Shown here piece after piece: positions 35,253-44,199 of a DNA stretch of 64,000 nucleotides. Made by a program: the position numbers and the translations under genes. The notes beneath the pieces were generated by a model. It searched no databases. It had not been told where the DNA came from and worked only from the letters and a program-made list of their open reading frames with translations. This DNA is from a virus. The stretch's first letter is position 1; every line of letters begins with the position of its first letter. The stretch is taken from positions 62,001 to 126,000 of the IMG/VR virus record IMGVR_UViG_3300032157_000001; one strand, given 5' to 3'.

Positions 35253-35513
35253 ATGAGTTCTGTTGATCCCGCAATTAATCAGATAAGACTTACTGAAGTT
35301 TATCTAACCCCGTTCAGAGTGGATGAGGTTAGTGATACTCTCTGCTATATTGGTTATCTAAATATTGATGCCAATAATCCGAACGAGAACGAATCCGTTT
35401 GGAGAATTAAAAGAATCTCACAACAAGGTACTGTTTGGAAAATCGAATTGGCCGATGGAGACTCATCTTTCACTAAAGTTTGGGCTGACAGAGCATTGTT
35501 ACAGTACAAATAA
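35253..35513 (+). CDS. Small fibre-cluster protein, 86 residues
   Basis: The product begins MSSVDPAINQIRLTEVYLTP and has a beta-type pattern with a core VWRIKRISQQGTVWKIEL. Small proteins with this kind of sequence commonly precede fibre genes in phages, but their role is not defined. It opens a transcription unit marked by the start motif and terminator, 25 bases before the next gene. Confidence 0.55.
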   Translation: MSSVDPAINQIRLTEVYLTPFRVDEVSDTLCYIGYLNIDANNPNENESVWRIKRISQQGTVWKIELADGDSSFTKVWADRALLQYK

Positions 35514-35538
35514 TCAGTATTTGGATAATTTTTAGTGT

Positions 35539-36897
35539 GTGGGATTAGTAATTGATAAAATATCAGGTCAGGTCTTTTTGTTCAACATCTCTGGTGGTGG
35601 TACTGGTACTACGTCCGGTTCAACTTATCCTGAAGTCAGTTTATTCTCTTCACTTCCATCTGCTGCTGCAAATAACGGTAAAATCTATGTTGTATTAACA
35701 TCATCAGGTACATATGTTGTTAATCGTAGAGAAGCTGGTCTCTATTATTCAAATGGAGTAGCATGGACAAGACTTGGCGACATTCCATCCTTTTTTAGTA
35801 GTACAAATTTCCAAGTCTATGATGGCTCCGACAACACCAAAGGATTAAGATTTCAAACATCCGGAGTAACAACAGGTCAATTTCGTACCCTTACAATACA
35901 AAACAGTAGTGGTACGTTAGCTTATTTAAGTGATATTGGAGCAAAGCTTGATACGTCAGTATTCACGGGATACACAGCAACGACAGAAACAAGATTCTTA
36001 GGAATTGAAGCAGACATCGCTTATTTATCGGGTATAACCGACACAAAGCTAAACACCGCTATTTTTAACGCATATACTGGAACAACAGCACCAGTACTGG
36101 CTGCTGCTGTAACGGGAGGAACGTCCTTGGGTGGTGTAGCTATTTTTGCACAAAAAACTGGCCGTAATTTAGAATTTAAAGGTCTTGTTCAGGGTGCAAA
36201 CATAACACTTACTCCGACTGCTACTGGTGTTACCATTTCTGCAGCATCCAGTACTGGTAGTAGTGGAGTGTCATATGACTTATTTACTGGTTATACTGCA
36301 ACAACCGAGACAAGACTTCAAGGTATCGAAGACGATATTGTTTATTTATCTGGTCAAACCGATACAAAATTAAGCATTGTTGCATTTACGGGATATTCTG
36401 CAACTACTTTAACAAATATCAATAGCAGATTATTGACGAGCACGTTTAGTGGATATACTGCTTCAACAAAGACACAGCAAATAATTTTGATAAGTACTGG
36501 TGTTACTGACATCAATACAGTTACTCCAACTTCAATACCTTTTCACACTCAAAGAAGATATGATACTGATCATTTCTTGTTTACTGGTGGAACAAACATA
36601 AGAATATTGACTGCTGGTGATTATGATGTGTCATTCCATGTGAATGTTGAAAGCACTACAGCGTCAGCAAAATCTATTGGAGTTAATGTTTATGTGAATG
36701 GAACGATAAGTAACGACACATTATCTGCCACACGTCTTGAAAATACGGGATCGTTTGCCGCAATCAGTCTACCAGCACTTCAAAAGAGTTTTGCGGCAAA
36801 TGATTTGATAACATTAAGAGGTTATAGATTATTGAATTCGGGAGCAGCAAACACGGTATCAAATTCAGTATTTATCTCTATAAGAAAAAAGGTTTAA
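35539..36897 (+). CDS. Tail-fibre-type protein with C1q/TNF-like tip
   Basis: The 452-residue protein is predicted to start at GTG 35539; no better ATG exists near the N-terminus (MGLVIDKISGQVFLFN). Residues about 140-270 contain the FTGYTATTETR module shared with the next two genes, in which the TATTETRxxGIExDI segments may form short trimeric coiled coils. The last 130 residues (HTQRRYDTDHFLFTGGTNIR, then AGDYDVSFHVNVES, ending VFISIRKKV) have the jelly-roll pattern of C1q/TNF-like trimeric heads. A receptor-binding or trimerisation role is inferred. Confidence 0.65.
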   Translation: MGLVIDKISGQVFLFNISGGGTGTTSGSTYPEVSLFSSLPSAAANNGKIYVVLTSSGTYVVNRREAGLYYSNGVAWTRLGDIPSFFSSTNFQVYDGSDNTKGLRFQTSGVTTGQFRTLTIQNSSGTLAYLSDIGAKLDTSVFTGYTATTETRFLGIEADIAYLSGITDTKLNTAIFNAYTGTTAPVLAAAVTGGTSLGGVAIFAQKTGRNLEFKGLVQGANITLTPTATGVTISAASSTGSSGVSYDLFTGYTATTETRLQGIEDDIVYLSGQTDTKLSIVAFTGYSATTLTNINSRLLTSTFSGYTASTKTQQIILISTGVTDINTVTPTSIPFHTQRRYDTDHFLFTGGTNIRILTAGDYDVSFHVNVESTTASAKSIGVNVYVNGTISNDTLSATRLENTGSFAAISLPALQKSFAANDLITLRGYRLLNSGAANTVSNSVFISIRKKV

Positions 36898-36902
36898 TAT
36901 AA

Positions 36903-39900
36903 ATGGCATTACTATACTTCAAATATAGAACAGATTTCGGAAACACTGTAATAGACAGTCAGGTTACGCCATTTACTTTGGGGATGAATGAAGCCCAAAT
37001 TCAATTGGACTATGAAATACCCGTTGCTCAACAATATTACCTTTACCGAATTCTTGCAGGAGATATTGTTCCAAATTTAGAAGCAAATATCACCGCATGG
37101 GAATATGAGATTGGTATTGATGATAGTAATCCAGTGCCAACAAATACGTTTACTGGTTATACTGCAACCACATACGTTGAACTTTCAAATAAAGTTGTTT
37201 GGAAGGGTGAGTGGTCAGGAGGTACATATCAAAAAAATGATATGGTACTTGATGGCGTGTGGACGATGGTTGCTAATAAAGAAACTACTGATGTTGCAGC
37301 ACCACAAAGAGTTGGAAGTGTGAAAGAGTTGTATTCGCCAAATAACCCATCTATTAGTGGAACAACTGCAAAACAAATTGTTTTTGGCATGCAATATAGT
37401 GGTGATCAACCTTTTTGGTTAGAGGGGTATAGAACATATGTTATTGCTGGTAATGATTATAATATTATTCTAATAAAAGACCCGAACGGTGCTAATGAAG
37501 CAACATTTCTCAATTTATTCAGAGCAACTGTTACTGGATGGAGAGATTTTGGTTTAGTACCAAGACCTGTAGCCTCTGGCACGACATTTCAAATATTGGC
37601 AATAGTAAAAGAACCCGATCCAACGCCAACAACAACAGATATTGATTATAATTATCAAAAACCAAGTAATTGGAGTGCACCATTATCGGGTCAAATCGTC
37701 CATGCTGGTAAAAGATTACAAGTATTATCAATACATCATATTGATCAAGATTCTATTGATAGAACAACATTTTTAAATTCATTAGTTGTTGGTGATATAA
37801 TTTCAGTTGGTGATACTAACTGGTCAATACAAAACAATGTTGATATAGGGACGTATAATGATATTTCAGTAGCCCCTGCACTACAAGCATCCGTTTCAAA
37901 CATTCAAACTTTTAGTTTTGAAACAGTTACCGCAACTCCAATAAGTATTGGTATTGATCCGAACTTCTGGTCTGGCTCAACATTGGTTAAGGGTGTTTAT
38001 ATTAAGAATGGTAATTGGGATGATGCTGTTATTGATGATAATCAATATGGTATTGATATTACTGTGCAAAATGCATCATTATCACCTGATTGGGATTTTG
38101 TAACTGCACAAGGAAATGGTGGAGGAAGCGATTCGAATACGGCATGGGGTGGTATCGATGGAGATATTTTGAATCAAATAGATTTACAAAATCAGTTTGC
38201 AACTAAATTAAATGTTAGTGGTTTTACTGGTTATACAGCAACTACTGAAACCAGATTAACAGGAATTGAAGATGATGTTGATTACATTTCTGGTATTACT
38301 GATACCAAGTTAAATACCTCAATTTTTAATGTATATACGGGTACTACTGCGCCTATATTAAATAGTGCTGTAACTGGTGGAACCTCATTAGGTGGTAATT
38401 CAATTTTTGCACAAAAAACTGGTCGTAATTTAGAATTTAAGGGCTTGGTTGCTGGTACAAATATTATGCTTACTCCGAGCAGTACTGGCATCACGATAAC
38501 ATCGACAACTAGTGCTACTGGTGGTACTCCATACAATGTTTTTACTGGATACACTGCAACAACAGAAATCAGACTTGATGGTATCGAAGCCGACATTCAA
38601 TACATATCTGGTCAAACGGGTGGTGTAACTAACGCTGTGTTTACAGGTTATACTGCAACAACAGAAACAAGAATTAATAAAGTAGAAGATTATGCTTCTT
38701 ATGGAATAGGTACTGGATTTTTAAGTGGTGGTACAATAACATTTACTGGTGGAACAACATTTACCGTACATGCGGGAGTTGGTTTATTTATTGATCAATA
38801 TACGGATTCAACAAATCCTATTATAATACCAGTAAGTTGGTCAACAACTGTTTTAAGTATTATAACTGGATCAACAACATATCTTACTGTTAGTTCTGGT
38901 GGTACATTCATAAAAAGATCGACATTTCCATCACCACAACAAAGAAGAGAAGAAATATTTTTGGGTGTGGCAATACACCCTCAAGGTGTAATTATATCAG
39001 TAAATCAAAACGCAATACCTTCGAATGACATATTAGCAACAACATACGATTTGATTGATGCTGTTGGTTTAATAAAAGTTGATGATGGAAACTCAATATC
39101 ATCCAACGGATCATCACTACAATTAAAAAAGAGTGCTGGTGATGTGTTTTATCTTTCAACCAACATAAGAAACAACAAGAAAAATCCGAACTACAGATCA
39201 TTTGCTGCTGTAAATCCATTAACCTTCCAATATAGAGATATTGAAAGTGTTGATTATGGTGTTATTTCATCCGTTGATCCTACTAAGTATGAAAAGGTTA
39301 GTGGACTTACATCAACTATTGTAACAATAACTGGCTCAACAGCACAGGCAACTGCTCAGAGAGTATACATGTTTCAATCTGGTGGTGTTAGAATACAATA
39401 TGGACAAAAAGTTTATTCATCATTAGAACAAGCATTTTATGGATTTTTAGATGAACCATTCATAACAGAAACAACTCTTGAAAGTGATGGATTGTTGATT
39501 GGTGTTATTGTAATGAGGGTTGAGACAACAAATTTAGGTAGTGGATCAGATGCTGTATTTGTAAAAACAGATAGATATGGATCAATAATTGGTTCAGCTA
39601 ACGGCCAACAATTTATAACAAATAATTATCAAGTTGTAAAAACGTTAGCTGATTTTCCTGAACCAACTGGTGGTAGCATTCAATTACAAGATAATTTTCA
39701 ATATAAAATTAATGGACTTGTTAATCTTGGCACTAATAGATTGGTTCTTGGTGCTAATAATACGATACTTGGTGAGAATACGGCAACTGACACTATTATT
39801 GGGACAAGTACGGGATCGTTAATATATGGACGTAGTAAGAGTGTAACTATTAATACTGTTTCATTCAGAAATTTACATCCTGCTGGACAAGTTTTTGATG

Positions 39901-40760
39901 TTGTTGGTACTGATGCCAGCAACTTTGTTGCTAGAAGAATGATATTGGTAAGTACTATTGGTGGGAAAATTGGAGGATATGGTTTAGCGGTGTTTGATAA
40001 TATGTTATTTGATACAATGAAAAATGGATTAACAATCAGTGGACAATCTACAAACCAAGGGTTTTTAACATTAAGAAATATAATATCAAGAAATTCACAA
40101 ACCGGATCAACAGCATTAACAATAACGGGAGGAAGTTTTAATGCTATAGATATTTCGTTGAACTATTTTAGTCCAGCGATAAATAGAACTGCATTGAGAA
40201 TTAATAGTGGAACAACATTAACAACGTCTGGATCGTTAATCGGTAATCAGTTCTTTGGTGCGGGAACATATATTGCGGGAACGTTAACAAAAGCAGCACC
40301 GAACTGGAACTTTGTTGGTAATACTAATGTGAATGATAGTGCAACATTTGGTTTTATTAAATTTAGTGGTAATACAACAGTAACAGTGATTACTGCAATT
40401 ACGCAAACAATAAAAGCAGCAGGTAGTAATTTTTCATCGTCTTCTGAAAGAATTATTGTTGGCACAAATAGATTAACAAATAACTCAAACAAAACACAGG
40501 ATTTTAACATATTGTTAACGGGTGATTTAACTGTTGGTGGTGGTACTGAAACAATACAAGTTTCTGTTTATAAAAATGGAACAAGTAGAATTGGTACATC
40601 TGAAATTAGAACAACTACTGCAAACCAACCAGTACCGTATGCATATAATGATATTGTCAGTTTAGCACAAAGTGATTATGTTGAAGTTTTTGTAAGAAAT
40701 TTAACATCAACACAGGATATTATAATGAGAAGTATGCAGTTTAGAATTGAAAAAACATAA
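36903..40760 (+). CDS. Large tail-fibre protein with beta-helix region, 1285 residues
   Basis: The first 440 residues are mixed beta domains. Residues about 440-540 carry the FTGYTATTETRLTGIEDD module and the VTGGTSLGG...FAQKTGRNLEFKGLV cassette found almost identically in the gene before. The region near residues 930-1130 reads as a right-handed beta-helix (GTNRLVLGANNTILGENT, then VSFRNL, LTLRNI). The C-terminal 140 residues form a jelly-roll-like domain ending MRSMQFRIEKT. The stop overlaps the next start (ATAATGA at 40758-40763). It is likely a fibre or tailspike. Depolymerase residues could not be identified. Confidence 0.65.
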   Translation: MALLYFKYRTDFGNTVIDSQVTPFTLGMNEAQIQLDYEIPVAQQYYLYRILAGDIVPNLEANITAWEYEIGIDDSNPVPTNTFTGYTATTYVELSNKVVWKGEWSGGTYQKNDMVLDGVWTMVANKETTDVAAPQRVGSVKELYSPNNPSISGTTAKQIVFGMQYSGDQPFWLEGYRTYVIAGNDYNIILIKDPNGANEATFLNLFRATVTGWRDFGLVPRPVASGTTFQILAIVKEPDPTPTTTDIDYNYQKPSNWSAPLSGQIVHAGKRLQVLSIHHIDQDSIDRTTFLNSLVVGDIISVGDTNWSIQNNVDIGTYNDISVAPALQASVSNIQTFSFETVTATPISIGIDPNFWSGSTLVKGVYIKNGNWDDAVIDDNQYGIDITVQNASLSPDWDFVTAQGNGGGSDSNTAWGGIDGDILNQIDLQNQFATKLNVSGFTGYTATTETRLTGIEDDVDYISGITDTKLNTSIFNVYTGTTAPILNSAVTGGTSLGGNSIFAQKTGRNLEFKGLVAGTNIMLTPSSTGITITSTTSATGGTPYNVFTGYTATTEIRLDGIEADIQYISGQTGGVTNAVFTGYTATTETRINKVEDYASYGIGTGFLSGGTITFTGGTTFTVHAGVGLFIDQYTDSTNPIIIPVSWSTTVLSIITGSTTYLTVSSGGTFIKRSTFPSPQQRREEIFLGVAIHPQGVIISVNQNAIPSNDILATTYDLIDAVGLIKVDDGNSISSNGSSLQLKKSAGDVFYLSTNIRNNKKNPNYRSFAAVNPLTFQYRDIESVDYGVISSVDPTKYEKVSGLTSTIVTITGSTAQATAQRVYMFQSGGVRIQYGQKVYSSLEQAFYGFLDEPFITETTLESDGLLIGVIVMRVETTNLGSGSDAVFVKTDRYGSIIGSANGQQFITNNYQVVKTLADFPEPTGGSIQLQDNFQYKINGLVNLGTNRLVLGANNTILGENTATDTIIGTSTGSLIYGRSKSVTINTVSFRNLHPAGQVFDVVGTDASNFVARRMILVSTIGGKIGGYGLAVFDNMLFDTMKNGLTISGQSTNQGFLTLRNIISRNSQTGSTALTITGGSFNAIDISLNYFSPAINRTALRINSGTTLTTSGSLIGNQFFGAGTYIAGTLTKAAPNWNFVGNTNVNDSATFGFIKFSGNTTVTVITAITQTIKAAGSNFSSSSERIIVGTNRLTNNSNKTQDFNILLTGDLTVGGGTETIQVSVYKNGTSRIGTSEIRTTTANQPVPYAYNDIVSLAQSDYVEVFVRNLTSTQDIIMRSMQFRIEKT

Positions 40761-42406
40761 TGAAAATAGCAAAATTAGATATTACACCAATTTATGTTGA
40801 GAGACAGGATATAATTGACAATTATTATCCAGTAGAGGATAACTATAACTTTTCAGGTAATTCTGCCACTGACGTTACTTCATATCAAACATTATCAATT
40901 TTTGCTGGTGTCGGTAGATACAATTACAGAATTTTTAGAGAAAGTTTGATTGATAATATAGTTCCCGTTTTTTCTGGTTTGACAACAACAGATAAAAAAA
41001 GCATGGTATATAATCGTGCATATCCATCTGGATATACCGATGGTGATCTTATTGCAATTGTTGGTGTTGATGGATTGGCAACTGTTAATAGAACCATTTC
41101 AGAATCTGAATTAAATGTGGAAGATATTGCAGCATATAATACGATTATTACTGGTTATACTGGAACCACAGCACCAAATATGTTTGTAGGAAAACCTACA
41201 TTCAGTAGTTTTACGGCACTAACTGTGACCTATACTGATTTTGATCCATATTCAGCATCAACAGAATCAAGATTGGTTGTCGTAGAATCAGAAATTCAAA
41301 ATGCATTTTATCCATACACAGCTTCAACTGAATTAAGATTAGCAGGTATTGAAGCAGATATAGTTTATATTTCTGGTCAAACTGGTGGTGGTTCTGGAAA
41401 ATTAGACACATCTGTATTTACTGGATACACTGCAACCACCGAGACCAGATTAATTGGTATTGAAAACGATATTGATTACGTTTCTGGTGTTACTAATAGC
41501 AAATTAAATACTTCTGCTTTCAATACATATAGTGGTGCAACGTTAACAAATATTAATAGCAGAGTATTAAAAACAGTGTTTAGTACTTATACAGGAACAA
41601 CTGCTCCGGCTACCTATCAAACTAAGAGTTCGATTAACACGTACACAGGAACGACTGCACCAGCAACATTCCAGTCGAAGTCCAGCATAGTTACATTAAC
41701 AGGAACTACACTTCCTGCCACATTTCAATCAAAATCAAGTATTGTTGTATTAACTGGTACAACATTACCGAACACATATGCTGCAAAAACAGCGTTCTTA
41801 TTATTCACAGGAACAACAGCCCCTGCCACATATCAAACTAAGAGTTCAATAAATACATTAACCGGAACAACACTACCTACCACATATCAAACTAAAGCTA
41901 GTATCGTCACATTGACAGGAACTACGTTGCCGAATACATATGCGGCTAAAGGAGCGTTTTTATTATATACTGGAACGACTGCACCAGCTATTTACTTAAC
42001 TAAGAGTGTTTTTAATACATATACTGGTAGTACTTCAGGTGGTGTTATATATACTCTTGAAGATAGTACAACCAGAAACAATGCTACTGACACGTTTGTA
42101 ACAGCGACAACGCTCACTCAATCAGTTTCGAGTGGTAATTATAAAATTACTTATGTAACAATGTGGGGTTGTAGTGCGTCATCACAAAATAATGTTTTTG
42201 AATTTAGAATTGATAATGTACATCAATATCCACAGCAATCGTTACAGAGATTAAGTAATAATACTGAAATTAGAAATATGACTATGGTAAAATATAAAAC
42301 ACTATCGGCAGGGTCTCATACGTTCTCAATTTGTTTTAGAAGAGCCGGTGGAACAGTAACATCGACCATGTATTACACATTAATTTTAGTTGAAAAAGTT
42401 GCATAA
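40760..42406 (+). CDS. Fibre protein with 16-18-residue TYQTKSSI repeats and C1q/TNF-like tip
   Basis: The 548-residue protein has the FTGYTATTETRLIGIENDID module near residues 215-245. A run of eight or nine repeats follows, of the form YTGTTAPATYQTKSSINT with variants (LTGTTLPNTYAAKTAFL), at residues about 270-425. The final 125 residues (ITLxQSVSSGNYKITYVTMW, ending YTLILVEKVA) again look jelly-roll-like. The regular hydrophobic spacing suggests a triple-stranded shaft ending in a trimeric head. It forms a series with the two genes before it. Confidence 0.62.
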   Translation: MKIAKLDITPIYVERQDIIDNYYPVEDNYNFSGNSATDVTSYQTLSIFAGVGRYNYRIFRESLIDNIVPVFSGLTTTDKKSMVYNRAYPSGYTDGDLIAIVGVDGLATVNRTISESELNVEDIAAYNTIITGYTGTTAPNMFVGKPTFSSFTALTVTYTDFDPYSASTESRLVVVESEIQNAFYPYTASTELRLAGIEADIVYISGQTGGGSGKLDTSVFTGYTATTETRLIGIENDIDYVSGVTNSKLNTSAFNTYSGATLTNINSRVLKTVFSTYTGTTAPATYQTKSSINTYTGTTAPATFQSKSSIVTLTGTTLPATFQSKSSIVVLTGTTLPNTYAAKTAFLLFTGTTAPATYQTKSSINTLTGTTLPTTYQTKASIVTLTGTTLPNTYAAKGAFLLYTGTTAPAIYLTKSVFNTYTGSTSGGVIYTLEDSTTRNNATDTFVTATTLTQSVSSGNYKITYVTMWGCSASSQNNVFEFRIDNVHQYPQQSLQRLSNNTEIRNMTMVKYKTLSAGSHTFSICFRRAGGTVTSTMYYTLILVEKVA

Positions 42407-42408
42407 TA

Positions 42409-43326
42409 ATGAAAATATTTGCATATACTATAGATGGATTATCGGTAGGTTTTGATATAAAGGTCTGGACAAATGACATTTTATCTGGAAACACTGCATT
42501 TTTGCTTGGTGAAGATATTGATTCACCACCGTCAGGTTATACCGATGTATCATCAATAATATCGTGGGGAACGTGTGGTGAAAATTTGGGGTTGAATTAT
42601 GTTCAAATCAGAAATGAAATGAAGATTTTTTTACCTGCAACGGGGCTAACACAACAAGAAATTAATATTCTAACGGAATATAATCTATACAATTATTATA
42701 TGATATATGATTACATAAGTGATGGAACCACAATAATCAGTGCTGATCCACCTACAGATGTAGACTATGACATATTAGGATTGTTCAAAAAAAGAACCAT
42801 AGTCAAAGGTGAATTAACCAAAGTGGAATATTACGGAGAATATAATAGTACTGGTCAGACGTATAGTAGATTAGTTGTTTCCGAAGATAGGGTGTATAAG
42901 AGAATCAATCAAATGGCCAACAGACGAGAAATGAAAATCAAATGGTATCTTAGTGATGGAAGTGTTGGATATGAAAAAGATACGTTGAAGTACTATTCAA
43001 ATACTGAAGCAATGGTTGAACTTGATACAAGGAGAAGTAACATTATTTCAGAATTAAAAATTAATACTGTAGGACTAATCATGATGTGTTCCGGTGTTAC
43101 ATCCATACAAGCACAAGCAATTGGTAAACCATTATTGAGCACATATAGTGCGGAAATCACTAAATACGTTCAAGGATACGAACAAGAACTTAGAGATGCC
43201 ATTGCCAATGATTCAACATATCAATATTTAACCTGTGCTATTCCGGGTGCTGGTGGATTAACGATAAGACAGTATTTAATAGCAGGACTGACCATAGATT
43301 ACAGCGTAAATAATATAAACACATAA
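42409..43326 (+). CDS. Unknown tail-cluster protein, 305 residues
   Basis: The product begins MKIFAYTIDGLSVGFDIKVW. No domain is recognised. The first half is beta-rich; residues 180-300 contain helices (YVQGYEQELRDAIANDSTYQ). It is directly downstream of the fibre gene and its stop overlaps the next start (ATAATGG). Because it sits between fibre genes and a holin-like gene, it may be a fibre chaperone or tail accessory protein. That is a guess from position only. Confidence 0.5.
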   Translation: MKIFAYTIDGLSVGFDIKVWTNDILSGNTAFLLGEDIDSPPSGYTDVSSIISWGTCGENLGLNYVQIRNEMKIFLPATGLTQQEINILTEYNLYNYYMIYDYISDGTTIISADPPTDVDYDILGLFKKRTIVKGELTKVEYYGEYNSTGQTYSRLVVSEDRVYKRINQMANRREMKIKWYLSDGSVGYEKDTLKYYSNTEAMVELDTRRSNIISELKINTVGLIMMCSGVTSIQAQAIGKPLLSTYSAEITKYVQGYEQELRDAIANDSTYQYLTCAIPGAGGLTIRQYLIAGLTIDYSVNNINT

Positions 43327-43751
43327 TGGACTTTTTAAAACACCTACTTGACGTTTTAGACGCAGCACCACTTGAAAAGCTGTTGGGGTATCTATATATG
43401 ATAGGTCTAGTTTCCTTTTTAATGTATTTGGCTGTAAAATATAGAAAAGAATTTTGGCAAGGTATTAAGGGTGGTAACAATAAACTTGAAATGCCCGAAA
43501 TCATTATGGCTATGTCTTTAATTGTTTACATCAATGTAGTAATAGCTGATACCTTTTTAGGGTTAATACCAAGTGATGGTGTTTTTTGGAGTTTGAATGG
43601 TGTTATAATGTATGCTCTAACACATAGAATATTTTCTCCAAAAAAGGGTGGACAGGCTCTTGAGGAAGAAGAAACCACTGCGGTAGATACGATCAATGAA
43701 AGCATAGATAATATCAAAGAAACGTTGAAAGGCAATAAAAAGGACAAGTAA
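43326..43751 (+). CDS. Membrane protein, holin candidate
   Basis: The 141-residue protein has two clear membrane segments, about 21-40 (LGYLYMIGLVSFLMYLAVKY) and 60-83 (IMAMSLIVYINVVIADTFLG), and a likely third (WSLNGVIMYAL, about 89-99). They are followed by a charged, acidic then lysine-rich tail (residues 107-141). Size, two to three membrane passes and a charged C-terminus fit class I/II holins. No endolysin gene is visible beside it, so holin is a candidate call only. Confidence 0.5.
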   Translation: MDFLKHLLDVLDAAPLEKLLGYLYMIGLVSFLMYLAVKYRKEFWQGIKGGNNKLEMPEIIMAMSLIVYINVVIADTFLGLIPSDGVFWSLNGVIMYALTHRIFSPKKGGQALEEEETTAVDTINESIDNIKETLKGNKKDK

Positions 43752-43752
43752 G

Positions 43753-44154
43753 ATGATACACAATAGAACATTCTTCATAAAAAAGAATAGTACACTTCCA
43801 ATACTTAAATATCCGCTGACCGAGTGGTTGATGGATAAATATAGCATTACAGAAGATATGTTGGAAAACTGTGCAATAACATTCTCAATGTATGATGTCG
43901 ACAATGATGTCTATAAGATCGCCAATAAGGCCGCATCTTTAGTTATTAACGATGATAGAGTAGCATATCCTGCAGAAGAGAAATACACTCTTACATATAA
44001 GTTCTCAATAAGCGATACCTCTAAACCGGGACGATTTGACGCTGAGTTTAAGGTGGATTTTTTGGGTGATAATTGTGGTAAGATCACATTTCCTGTTACT
44101 GAGAAGATTAGAGTTTCAATACATGATAGCAACACAAAAACTACTGTTGTTTAA
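43753..44154 (+). CDS. Small beta-sandwich virion-type protein
   Basis: The 133-residue product begins MIHNRTFFIKKNSTLPILKY. It has an alternating strand pattern typical of immunoglobulin-like accessory domains in phage tails and baseplates (CAITFSMYDVDNDVY, YTLTYKFSISDTSKPGRFDA), closing with a strand-rich C-terminus. It resembles the N-terminal type of baseplate upper proteins, but this is a weak resemblance. It lies one base after the holin-like gene and ends the tail-fibre operon. Confidence 0.5.
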   Translation: MIHNRTFFIKKNSTLPILKYPLTEWLMDKYSITEDMLENCAITFSMYDVDNDVYKIANKAASLVINDDRVAYPAEEKYTLTYKFSISDTSKPGRFDAEFKVDFLGDNCGKITFPVTEKIRVSIHDSNTKTTVV

Positions 44155-44199
44155 TCAGATTATTCTTGTAATAACCAACCTTTTTTATATATTTACAAC

